From Clavibacter michiganensis (GTDB lineage Bacteria; Actinomycetota; Actinomycetes; Actinomycetales; Microbacteriaceae), in the NCBI RefSeq assembly GCF_002151125.1, contig NZ_MDJZ01000017.1:372001-436000 (forward strand): a stretch of 64,000 nt of DNA, read 5' to 3'. The notes under the pieces are model-generated. The model did not search any database. It was not told the origin of the DNA and saw only the letters and a list, made by a program, of their open reading frames with translations. Positions 40,222-48,135 of the stretch are shown here, piece after piece (position 1 is the stretch's first letter; each line of letters opens with the position of its first letter). The position numbers were made by a program, and so were the translations under genes.

Positions 40222-40904
40222 GCCACGGATCGGACGCCGGCGTCGACGCCTCCTCGACGGGTCCCGTCGTGAGCGTCGTGGTGATCGACGACGAGGCGCT
40301 CGTGCGCTCCGGCATCGCGATGGTGCTCGGCGCGAGCCCGCGCATCGCCGTCCGGGCGGCCGTCTCGAGCGACGCCGCCGTCGCGACCGTGCGGGAGCAC
40401 GCGCCCGACGTGGTGCTCCTCGACATCCGGATGCCCGCGCCGGACGGCCTCACGATCCTCGCCGAGCTGATGGCGGAGCCGCGACCGCCCGCGGTCGCGA
40501 TGCTCACCACGTTCGACACCGACGACCAGGTGCTCGAGGCCCTGCACCGCGGGGCGTCGGGCTTCCTGCTGAAGGACACGGATCCCGAGCAGCTCGCCCG
40601 CCACGTGCTCACGCTCGCGTCCGGCGGGATCGTGCTCGCGCCCGGGCTCCGGCGCGGCCGCCTGTTCCGCTCGCCCGAGGAGGACGCCGAGCGGGCGCGC
40701 GTCGCGCGGCTCGGCGAACGCGAGACCACCGTGCTGACGGCGCTCGCGCGCGGCCTGTCGAACGCCGAGATCGTCGCGGAGTGCGGGCTGACGCTCGGCA
40801 CGGTGAAGGAGACGGTCAGCTCGATCGTGCAGACGCTGGGCGTCGGCTCGCGCGTGGAGGCGGCCGTCGTGGCCGACCGTGCCGGGCTCGTGCCGCGGAC
40901 GTGA
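40218..40904 (+). CDS. NarL/LuxR-family response regulator
   Basis: A 228-residue regulator. The receiver domain has Asp69 (VVLLDIRMP) as the likely phospho-acceptor, with the acidic pair at DDE 24-26 and the switch lysine in FLLKDTD. The C-terminal LuxR-type helix-turn-helix reads LSNAEIVAECGLTLGTVKETVSSIV. It starts at GTG 40218 inside the end of the MprF-like gene and is followed eight bases later by its partner kinase gene, so it probably regulates this operon or a cell-envelope regulon. Confidence 0.92.
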   Translation: MSHGSDAGVDASSTGPVVSVVVIDDEALVRSGIAMVLGASPRIAVRAAVSSDAAVATVREHAPDVVLLDIRMPAPDGLTILAELMAEPRPPAVAMLTTFDTDDQVLEALHRGASGFLLKDTDPEQLARHVLTLASGGIVLAPGLRRGRLFRSPEEDAERARVARLGERETTVLTALARGLSNAEIVAECGLTLGTVKETVSSIVQTLGVGSRVEAAVVADRAGLVPRT

Positions 40905-40911
40905 TGCGGCG

Positions 40912-42006
40912 ATGCGGGTGACCGCCGCCGACCGGATCCGCGCGGCCCTCGTCGACCTGCTCGTCGCCGGGGTCGCCACGGTGGTCTCCTACGGGTTCCT
41001 CTCCGCCGCGCAGTCGTCGGGTGAGGTCGCCGCGGGGATCGCCGCCTGCCTCGGCCTCCTGCTCCGCCGCCGCTGGCCGTGGCTGAGCGTCCTGGCGGCG
41101 CTGCCCGCCTTCTCCGTCGGCATCGCGTACGTCCCGCTCATGGTCGCCCTCTTCGACCTCGGCGTCTCGCGCGCACCGCGGTGGCAGGTCGCGGTGGCCG
41201 CGGGCGGATCCGTCATCGCCTACATGGCGCCGCTCTGGCCGCCGGAGGACCCGGGATTCGTGATCGAGCCGCTCGTCGACGCGACCATCTACACGGTCGG
41301 GCCGGCGCTGCTCGGCGCGTTCCTGCGGGAGCGGCGGACGGCGGCGGCGCAGCTCGTGGAGCTCCGGGACGCGCAGTCGCTCGGGCAGCGGCAGGCCGCC
41401 GAGGTCGCGCTCGCGCGGGAGCGCGCGGTGCTGGCGCGGGAGATGCACGACGTCGTGTCGCACCAGGTGAGCCTCATCGCCGTGCAGGCCGGCGCGATGC
41501 AGGTGGGCGCGGCCGACGAGCGCTCCCGGGAGGCCGCGCGAACCATCCGCGGGCTCAGCACCGTGACGCTCGAGGAGCTGCGCGGCATGGTCGAGGTGCT
41601 CCGGGCGGCCGGCGGCGAGCGGCGGGAGCTCGCGCCGCAGCCGACGCTCCAGGACGTGCCGGCGCTCGTGGCGGCCAGCGGGATCCGCGCGACGACCGAC
41701 CTCGACCTCCCCGCCGACCTGCCCGCCGCCGCCCAGCGCGCCGTCTACCGCACGGTGCAGGAGGGGCTCACCAACGCGCGGAAGCACGCGACCGGCGCGG
41801 CCGTGCGGATCACCGGGCGCCTGGACGCGGGCGACGTGGTGGTGGAGGTCGACGCCGGGCGGGCGACCCTCCCGCTGCTCGAGCTGCCGAGCGGGCGCCA
41901 CGGGCTCACCGGCCTGCGCGAGCGCGCGCAGCTGCTCGGCGGGAGCCTGACGGCCGAGCAGCGCGCCGACGGATCCCACCTGCTGCGGCTGCGCTTCCCG
42001 CTCTGA
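40912..42006 (+). CDS. Sensor histidine kinase (HisKA_3 type)
   Basis: A 364-residue kinase of the NarX/DesK class. The N-terminal half has about five membrane segments and almost no extracytoplasmic domain, as in intramembrane-sensing kinases. The phospho-acceptor is His179 in EMHDVVSHQ. The ATPase N-box reads QEGLTNARKHA and the C-terminal GLTGLRERAQLLGG matches the G2 box, but the G1 box (usually DxGxG) reads VDAGRA and is degenerate. An ATG at 40912 is used; GTG 40918 is possible. It pairs with the preceding response regulator. Confidence 0.9.
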   Translation: MRVTAADRIRAALVDLLVAGVATVVSYGFLSAAQSSGEVAAGIAACLGLLLRRRWPWLSVLAALPAFSVGIAYVPLMVALFDLGVSRAPRWQVAVAAGGSVIAYMAPLWPPEDPGFVIEPLVDATIYTVGPALLGAFLRERRTAAAQLVELRDAQSLGQRQAAEVALARERAVLAREMHDVVSHQVSLIAVQAGAMQVGAADERSREAARTIRGLSTVTLEELRGMVEVLRAAGGERRELAPQPTLQDVPALVAASGIRATTDLDLPADLPAAAQRAVYRTVQEGLTNARKHATGAAVRITGRLDAGDVVVEVDAGRATLPLLELPSGRHGLTGLRERAQLLGGSLTAEQRADGSHLLRLRFPL

Positions 42007-42036
42007 GCCAGGTGGGCCGGTCGGCGCCCGCGCGAC

Positions 42037-42621
42037 TCAGCGGCCGGCCGTCGAGGAGGAGGGGACCGCGGCCGGCTCGGCGTCGGTCGCGGGCTCGGGG
42101 CCGGGCCAGATGGTCCACGCGACCGCCCAGATCGTGCAGATGCCGAGGAGGACGGTGAGCCGGCCGATCCAGTCCCCGAGCGCCTCGGTGCGCGCGGCGT
42201 CGCCGACGGACGCGATGGCGGCGAGCAGCAGGGCGCAGGCGATCGCGTAGGCGAGGACCGTGAGGATCCAGAGCCGCCACTCGTGGCGCACCTTGGCGCG
42301 GCCCGACGCGGGCGGGCGCACGGGCGCGGGGCCCCCGGCGAACCGGTGGGCGAAGCGCACGTCGAGCCAGCGGAGCATCGAGTGGCCGAACGCGACGGAT
42401 CCGCCGAGGTAGGCGGCGGCGAGGCCGTGGGTCCAGTCGGCGGTGGCTCCGCCGCGGAGGTCGATGGTGACGGCGACGAGGAGCACGAGATCCACGAGGG
42501 GCACGCACGCGAGCAGCACGGCGCCGAGGCGCGGGCGGCGGAGCGCGTAGCGGACGGCGAGGCCGGCGGCGAGCACGGCCCAGAAGCCGATCTCGCAGGC
42601 GATGATGACGGCGACGATCAT
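42037..42621 (-). CDS. Hypothetical integral membrane protein
   Basis: A 194-residue protein with about five membrane segments and a conserved-looking central stretch (GGSVAFGHSMLRWLDVRFAHRF). It resembles conserved actinobacterial hypothetical membrane proteins, but I cannot name a function. It is convergent with the histidine kinase gene. The first ATG (42621) is used. Confidence 0.75.
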   Translation of the reverse strand: MIVAVIIACEIGFWAVLAAGLAVRYALRRPRLGAVLLACVPLVDLVLLVAVTIDLRGGATADWTHGLAAAYLGGSVAFGHSMLRWLDVRFAHRFAGGPAPVRPPASGRAKVRHEWRLWILTVLAYAIACALLLAAIASVGDAARTEALGDWIGRLTVLLGICTIWAVAWTIWPGPEPATDAEPAAVPSSSTAGR

Positions 42622-42726
42622 GCGGCGGGCCCCCTCGGCGCTCGGCTGGTCTCCACCGCATCGACGGGCCGGCCGGAGCCCGCGCCCCAGATGAGGGGCG
42701 GCGGACGGGCCGGCCGGTCCCGTGGG

Positions 42727-42849
42727 TCAGCCCTGTCGCGCCTTGTTCCGCGGGTTCAGCTTGTTGATGACGAAGACGCGGCCGCGGCGGCGCACGACCT
42801 GCGCGCCGGGGAGCTTCTTCAGGGCCTTGATCGAGTTGCGCACCTTCAT
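42727..42849 (-). CDS. ykgO: 50S ribosomal protein L36, type B (cysteine-free paralogue)
   Basis: A 40-residue protein starting [15 protein letters not shown] and ending [12 protein letters not shown]. It has the L36 fold pattern but lacks the Cys/Cys/Cys/His zinc ligands of ordinary L36 (RpmJ). Such C-minus paralogues are made under zinc limitation and replace the zinc-binding form, freeing zinc; they are usually repressed by Zur. A perfect 7-1-7 palindrome lies 16 bases upstream (42866-42880). It is divergent from the CobW-like gene. Confidence 0.93.
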   Translation of the reverse strand: MKVRNSIKALKKLPGAQVVRRRGRVFVINKLNPRNKARQG

Positions 42850-42865
42850 GGCGGTGGTCCTTTCG

Positions 42866-42880
42866 TGAGAACAGTTCTCA
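42866..42880. promoter_or_regulatory. Putative Zur operator (7-1-7 palindrome)
   Basis: TGAGAACAGTTCTCA is a perfect inverted repeat with a single central base. It matches the TGAnAAnnnTTnTCA form of actinobacterial Zur boxes. It lies in the 44-base gap between two divergent genes, both of families known to be Zur targets. Confidence 0.7.
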
Positions 42881-42893
42881 ATAGACTACAGCC

Positions 42894-43967
42894 ATGCCCG
42901 CTCGCGACCACCTGCCCCTGCCCGCGTACCCCCGGCCGCCGTCGGGCGTCGTCCTCGTGGTGGGCGAGGGATCCGGCCTGCGCCAGGTGCTGCGGGACGC
43001 CGTCGAGGACGTCGCGGCGACGCTGCTCGTGCTGCCGCCGGAGGAGGCGGATCCGGTCGAGCCCATCGCGCGGTTCCTCGACGACCTCGCCGGGCGCGGG
43101 CCGGGCGTCGAGGCCGTGGTGGGGATCCCCGCGATCGCGGACGCGCGCGCGACCGGGATGCAGCTCGACCTGCTGCTGCGCCGCGAGCACGAGCTGCAGC
43201 GCGCGTGCGGCGGGGCGGGATCCGGCTTCGGGCTCCGCCATGTCGTCTCGGTCGTGCCCGCCGACCGGCTGCAGGCGATCGCCTTCGGCCGGATCGACGA
43301 CGCGTTCGACGAGGCCGAGACGCTCGTCGACCTCGTGGAGTACGCCACCGTGGTGGTGCTGACCGGCATGGCGCGCGTGCCGCTCGAGTCGCGCGGCTCC
43401 CTGCTCGCGCTCGTGCGCCGGCTCGCCCCGCGCGCCGCCGTGCTCGACGCCCGCCGGCCGCTCGCCCTCGACCGCTTGCCGCGTTGGGGCGACGTGGCGG
43501 GCCTCGCGGCGTCGGCGGGGTGGATGCGGGAGCTCACCGCCGCGGGCGTCGCGTCGCGGCCCGCGGAGATCGACCGGCTGGACGGACCCGTGGGATCCGT
43601 CGTCGTGGGCGATCCGCGGCCGCTGCACCCCGAGCGGCTCGCGCGGGCCGTGGAGGAGGAGCTGCGGCCCGACCGCGCGGGCCTCGTGCTGCGCTCGAAG
43701 GGCTTCGTGTCGCTGGCGTCGCGGCCGGGCGAGGTGGGCGGATGGTCGAGCGTGGGATCCATGCTGACGCTGCAGCCGACCGGGATCGACCCGTGGCAGG
43801 AGGGGGCGCCGCACGGCACGGAGATCGCGTTCTTCGGCGTGGGGCTGCGGCCGGCCGTGCTGCGGCGGGCGATCGGGCGGGCCGTGCTGACGGGGGAGGA
43901 GCTCGCCGCGGGGCCGGATGCGTGGGCCGGGTACGCGGATCCGTTCCCCCGGGTCGACGCGGACTGA
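42894..43967 (+). CDS. CobW/COG0523-like protein with degenerate GTPase motifs
   Basis: A 357-residue protein. The C-terminal part (about residues 195-300) is a clear CobW C-terminal domain (LHPERLARAVEEEL, LRSKGFVSLASRPGEVGGWSSVGSML, EIAFFGVGL). The N-terminal part keeps the G3E-family strand order but has lost the signature motifs: Walker A is replaced by GEGSGLRQ (residues 24-31, no Lys), the CxCC metal motif is absent, and the NKxD base-recognition motif is TGMA (157-160). COG0523 proteins act in zinc delivery; this one may not hydrolyse GTP. It is divergent from ykgO across a Zur-like palindrome. Confidence 0.78.
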   Translation: MPARDHLPLPAYPRPPSGVVLVVGEGSGLRQVLRDAVEDVAATLLVLPPEEADPVEPIARFLDDLAGRGPGVEAVVGIPAIADARATGMQLDLLLRREHELQRACGGAGSGFGLRHVVSVVPADRLQAIAFGRIDDAFDEAETLVDLVEYATVVVLTGMARVPLESRGSLLALVRRLAPRAAVLDARRPLALDRLPRWGDVAGLAASAGWMRELTAAGVASRPAEIDRLDGPVGSVVVGDPRPLHPERLARAVEEELRPDRAGLVLRSKGFVSLASRPGEVGGWSSVGSMLTLQPTGIDPWQEGAPHGTEIAFFGVGLRPAVLRRAIGRAVLTGEELAAGPDAWAGYADPFPRVDAD

Positions 43968-44117
43968 GCCGGCCGCGACCCGGCGCCTGCGGGGCGCAGG
44001 CACCGGGCGCGCCCACCCCGCACGCGCGGCGCGCCCGGCCGCCGGCGATCGTGACGGTCCGCCGAGAGCGGATGCGCGCGGCTGGTCACTGCTCGGGTCG
44101 CGGCGTTCAGTGGGGAG

Positions 44118-45926
44118 GTGAAGCAGAACCGCACCGCGGCGGGCCCGACCCGCGCGACCCGTACGAGCACGAGCACCCGCACCGCGCACGACCGCACCGC
44201 CGACGAGCGGCCCGCCGCCGAGGATCCGGCCATCGTCCCCGAGCCCGCGCCCGGCCCCGAACCCGAGGACGCCCTGCGCGTCGCCCGCGAGTCGTTCGGG
44301 TGGGACGAGCTGCACGACGGCCAGGTGCGCACGATCGGCCCGCTCGTCCGCGGACGCGACGCGCTCGTCGTGATGCCCACGGGCTACGGCAAGTCCGCGA
44401 TCTACCAGGTGGCGACCGTGCTGCTGGACGGCCTGACCGTCGTCGTCTCGCCGCTCATCGCGCTGCAGGCCGACCAGGTGCAGAACCTCGAGGACGCGCC
44501 CGCCGCGCCGCCGGCCCGCGTGATCAACAGCACCATCCGCGGGGCGGCGCTCGAGGAGGCGTGGGCGACCGTGGAGGAGCCGGGCGCGCGGATCGTGTTC
44601 CTCACGCCCGAGCAGCTGGCGCGCGACGAGGTCGTCGAGCGACTGGTGGCGCGCGGGGTGTCGCTCGTGGTGATCGACGAGGCGCACTGCGTCGCGGCGT
44701 GGGGCCACGACTTCCGGCCCGACTACCTGGGGCTCGGCGGCGTGATCGACGCGCTCGGGCACCCGCCGACCGTCGCGATGACGGCGACCGGATCCACGCC
44801 CGTGCGCACCGAGGTCGAGGAGCGCCTCGGGCTGCGCGACCCGTTCGTGCTGTCCAGCGGGTTCGACCGGCCGAACATCCGGCTCGAGGTGCGGCGGCAC
44901 ACGGAGGAGTCGGAGAAGCGGCGCGCGATCGTCGCGCACGTGGTCGAGCAGACGCAGCCCGGCCTCGTCTACGTGGCCACGCGCAAGGACGCCGAGGACT
45001 ACGCGGACGAGATCCGCGAGGCCGGCCTCCGCGTCGACGCGTACCACGCGGGCCTGCCCGCGGCCGAGCGCGAGCGCGTGCAGACCGCGTTCCACGAGGA
45101 CGCCGTGGACGTGGTCGTCGCGACGAGCGCGTTCGGCATGGGCATCGACAAGCCGACCGTGCGGTACGTGATCCACGCGGCGCCGCCCGAGTCGGTCGAC
45201 GCGTACTACCAGGAGGTCGGGCGCGCGGGTCGCGACGGGGAGCCGGCCGTGGGGATCCTGCACTACCGCGCCGAGGACCTCGGCCTCCGCCGCTTCTTCG
45301 CGGCGCGCACGCCCCGGCCGGCGAGCCTCCGCGACGTGTACGCGGCGGTCGCGGTGGCGGGTGTCGACGGGCCCGTGCGACCGGCCGCGGTCGCCGAGCG
45401 GGCCGGGATGTCGGCGCGCACGGTCGGCGGCGTCCTCAACCTGCTCGTGGACGCGGGCGTGCTCGGATCCGACCGCGACGGCGCGTTCGTGCGCGAGGAG
45501 CTGGACCCCCGCGAGGCCGCCGCCCGCGCGAAGGGGGTCGCGCAGGAGCGCGAGCGCATCGAGGTGTCACGGCTCGACATGATGCGCGGCTACGCCGAGA
45601 CGCAGCAGTGCCGCCGCCAGTTCCTGCTCGGCTACTTCGGCGAGGACTCCCCGGAGCGCTGCGGGAACTGCGACGCGTGCGACCGGCTCGAGGCGGGCGA
45701 CGCGCACGACGCGGCGATGGGCGAGGCGGCCGCGGACGCCGAGGTTCCCACGGCCTCCGCCGATGACCCGTACTCGCCGCAGTCCGCCGTCACCCACGCC
45801 GAGTGGGGCCCGGGCACGGTGATGAGCGCGGAGGACGACCGGATCACCGTCTTCTTCGAGAAGGAGGGGTACCGCGTGCTGTCGCGGCGGATCGTCGAGG
45901 AGGGCGAGCTGCTGCAGCCGGCGTGA
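44118..45926 (+). CDS. recQ: ATP-dependent DNA helicase RecQ
   Basis: A 602-residue RecQ-family helicase. After a 50-residue disordered N-terminus come the Q-motif region, Walker A MPTGYGKSAIYQ (Lys92), the DEAH box in VIDEAHCVAAWGHDFRPDY, the C-terminal helicase lobe with AFGMGIDKPTVR and YYQEVGRAGRDG, and the RecQ zinc-binding region CRRQFLLGYFGEDSPERCGNCDAC. An SH3-like tail (HAEWGPGTVMSAEDDRITV) ends the protein. It starts at GTG 44118, with GGGGAG upstream. It functions in recombination and repair. Confidence 0.93.
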   Translation: MKQNRTAAGPTRATRTSTSTRTAHDRTADERPAAEDPAIVPEPAPGPEPEDALRVARESFGWDELHDGQVRTIGPLVRGRDALVVMPTGYGKSAIYQVATVLLDGLTVVVSPLIALQADQVQNLEDAPAAPPARVINSTIRGAALEEAWATVEEPGARIVFLTPEQLARDEVVERLVARGVSLVVIDEAHCVAAWGHDFRPDYLGLGGVIDALGHPPTVAMTATGSTPVRTEVEERLGLRDPFVLSSGFDRPNIRLEVRRHTEESEKRRAIVAHVVEQTQPGLVYVATRKDAEDYADEIREAGLRVDAYHAGLPAAERERVQTAFHEDAVDVVVATSAFGMGIDKPTVRYVIHAAPPESVDAYYQEVGRAGRDGEPAVGILHYRAEDLGLRRFFAARTPRPASLRDVYAAVAVAGVDGPVRPAAVAERAGMSARTVGGVLNLLVDAGVLGSDRDGAFVREELDPREAAARAKGVAQERERIEVSRLDMMRGYAETQQCRRQFLLGYFGEDSPERCGNCDACDRLEAGDAHDAAMGEAAADAEVPTASADDPYSPQSAVTHAEWGPGTVMSAEDDRITVFFEKEGYRVLSRRIVEEGELLQPA

Positions 45927-45978
45927 GGCGCGGGGCGCGGGGCGCGGGCGCGGTGCCGCACCGCGGCCGCCCGCCCCG

Positions 45979-47067
45979 TCAGTCCAGCCGCACCTCCCGG
46001 CCGCTCGCGGCTGACGCGTAGACGGCCTCGAGGATCCGCGCGAGGTGCAGCCCGTGCGCGGCGGGCGCGACGGGGGCGATCTCGCCGCGCACCATCCGCA
46101 CGAACGTGTCGATCTCGACCTGGAAGCCCTCGTCGAGGTCGAACGACAGCGCGTCGATGTTCGGCGTGATCTCCACGGCCGTGTCGTGCAGCTCCGTCGT
46201 GATCCGCAGCTCCGGCTCGAGCGTCGCGCCGCCCTTCTCGCCGAACACCTCGAACGACTGGCTGTCGCGGCCGTGCAGCGAGTACGAGGTCTCGATCGCG
46301 AGCACCGCACCGGAGGCGAAGCGCACCACGGCGCCCGCGAGGTCCTCGACGGGATCGTCGGACGGCGTCTGGTCCGCGCTGAGGTAGCGCGTGAGGCCGC
46401 GGAGGTTCGTGCGGCTGCCGAGCCGCGAGAACGTGTAGCCCGTCACCGCGACGGGCTCGGGGAAGTCCATGAGCCAGAGGGCCATGTCGAGGAAGTGCAC
46501 GCCGAGGTCGATGAGCGGGCCGCCGCCGGAGACGGAGCGGTTCGAGAACCAGCCGCCGGGGTCGCCCGCCTGGCGGAGGAACACGGCCTTCGCGTAGTAC
46601 AGCGGGCCGAGGTCGCCCGCGTCCACGAAGCGCTTGAGGGTGACGGCGTTCGAGGAGTGGCGGCGCACGTAGCCGACCTGCACGGATCCGGCGCTCGCCG
46701 CCTCGGCCGCGACGATGGCCTCGGCCTGCGCGACCGTGACGGCCATGGGCTTCTCGAGCAGCACGCTCTTCCCGGCCTCGAGCGCGGCGATCGCCACCTC
46801 CGCGTGGGTGTCGTTGCGCGTGCAGACGCTCACGGCGTCGATCTCGGGGTCGGCGACGAAGGCGCGGAAGTCGGTGGCGACGAGCGTCGCGCCGTGCTCG
46901 ACGGCGCGGGCCGCGGCGCGGTCGCCGTCGATGTCGCAGATCCCCGCGACGACGACGCCGGGGTTCCGCGCATACGCGGCGAGGTGGAGGCCGGCGATGG
47001 TGCCGGCGCCGACGACGCCGATGCGGACGGGGGCGGCGGGCGTCGCGTCCGCGGCGGGCGCGCTCAT
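45979..47067 (-). CDS. Gfo/Idh/MocA-family oxidoreductase
   Basis: A 362-residue NAD(P)-dependent sugar-type dehydrogenase. The N-terminal Rossmann motif reads GVVGAGTIAGLHLAAY, and EKPMAVT holds the conserved catalytic-region Lys. A substrate-binding beta-sheet domain follows. The ATG at 47065-47067 overlaps the stop of the isomerase gene upstream by four bases; an in-frame start at 47595 would run through that gene. Family members oxidise inositols, glucosides or sugar acids; the substrate here is unknown. It is coupled with the TIM-barrel isomerase. Confidence 0.88.
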   Translation of the reverse strand: MSAPAADATPAAPVRIGVVGAGTIAGLHLAAYARNPGVVVAGICDIDGDRAAARAVEHGATLVATDFRAFVADPEIDAVSVCTRNDTHAEVAIAALEAGKSVLLEKPMAVTVAQAEAIVAAEAASAGSVQVGYVRRHSSNAVTLKRFVDAGDLGPLYYAKAVFLRQAGDPGGWFSNRSVSGGGPLIDLGVHFLDMALWLMDFPEPVAVTGYTFSRLGSRTNLRGLTRYLSADQTPSDDPVEDLAGAVVRFASGAVLAIETSYSLHGRDSQSFEVFGEKGGATLEPELRITTELHDTAVEITPNIDALSFDLDEGFQVEIDTFVRMVRGEIAPVAPAAHGLHLARILEAVYASAASGREVRLD

Positions 47068-47924
47068 CGGGAGACCTCCGCGGCGAGGCGCTGCGCGGCG
47101 GCGAGGCCCTGCGTGAAGCCGGTCATCGGATCCTCGAGCCCCTCGAACTCGATGGAGACCGGGCCGTCGAAGCCCGAGCCCGCGACGAGCGCCAGGAGCG
47201 GGCCGATGGGGAGGTCGCCGGATCCGACGACCGCGCCGCGGATCCCGCGCCCGCCGAGCGTCGTCATCCACGTGTCGTCCGGCGGCACGTCGCGCACGTC
47301 GAAGTCCTTGAGGTGGACGACGGCGGCGTGGGGGAGGAGGCGCGGCACGGCGGTGAGCGGGTCCTCGTCGACGCACAGGGAGTTGCCGACGTCGAGCGTG
47401 ACGCGGAAGGCGGGACGGTCGACGGCCTCGACGAGGCGCAGGATCCGGTCGCTCGCGTTCATGCTCATGCCGTGGTTCTCGACCGTGGTGGCGATGCCGA
47501 GCGTCGCCGCGTGGTCGGCGAGGTCGCGGCAGACGGGCACGATCGTCGCGAACGCGCGCTCGAACGCGTCGTCGTCGGCCTCGCGCCAGGACCACGCGAA
47601 CACGTCGTGGCGGAGCAGCGGGATCCCGAGCTCGTGCGCGACCCGGAGGTGCTCGTGCAGCCGGGCGACCTGCCCGTCGAGGTCGGGGTCGAGGAAGTCG
47701 GCGCCGACCGCGTAGTTCGCGAGCTCGACGCCGCGCTCGTCGGCGCGGGCGCGGATCGCGGCGACCAGCTCCGGATCGTCGACGAGCTCGCTGCCGAGGC
47801 CCGCGATCGAGATCTCCAGGTGGCTGGCGTCCGAGTCGGCCACGAGGTCGACCACGTCGGGGACGGTCAGGGTGCCGGCCTCGAGGGCCGGGGCGAACGT
47901 GTAGGAGCTGACGCCGATGCGCAT
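47064..47924 (-). CDS. Sugar phosphate isomerase/epimerase-type TIM-barrel protein
   Basis: A 286-residue AP-endonuclease-2-like TIM barrel. Likely metal ligands appear as Glu in SHLEISIAGLG, Glu in TVENHG, Asp and His in VTLDVGNS and VVHLKDFD, and Glu in VSIEFEG. Proteins of this fold act as sugar or keto-sugar isomerases, epimerases or dehydratases, often together with Gfo/Idh/MocA enzymes, as here. It leads a two-gene operon, divergent from the M81 metallopeptidase gene. Confidence 0.85.
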   Translation of the reverse strand: MRIGVSSYTFAPALEAGTLTVPDVVDLVADSDASHLEISIAGLGSELVDDPELVAAIRARADERGVELANYAVGADFLDPDLDGQVARLHEHLRVAHELGIPLLRHDVFAWSWREADDDAFERAFATIVPVCRDLADHAATLGIATTVENHGMSMNASDRILRLVEAVDRPAFRVTLDVGNSLCVDEDPLTAVPRLLPHAAVVHLKDFDVRDVPPDDTWMTTLGGRGIRGAVVGSGDLPIGPLLALVAGSGFDGPVSIEFEGLEDPMTGFTQGLAAAQRLAAEVSR

Positions 47925-48020
47925 GGGCGGCCTTCCGGTTCCGGCGGCCGGGCGGTCGGCCGTGCCCTCACGCTAGGTGCGGCGCGGGCCGTCGCCCCGG
48001 GCCGGCCGTTCCTTCGCCGC

Positions 48021-48042
48021 CGGTTTAACGGAGACGTAACCG
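48021..48042. promoter_or_regulatory. Possible operator between the isomerase and M81 genes
   Basis: An imperfect inverted repeat (CGGTTTAACG and CGTAACCG around GAGA) lies in the 211-base divergent gap. Its half GTTAAACCG (minus strand) resembles GTTAAATCG upstream of the ABC importer genes (55222-55230). Confidence 0.35.
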
Positions 48043-48135
48043 CCGGCCGCCGGGGCGCGGGGACCCCGTCCATATGGTGGGAGGACCCGGCAGGAGGGCG
48101 GCGCTCGCCGACCCGCGCCGGACGGAAGGGATCCC

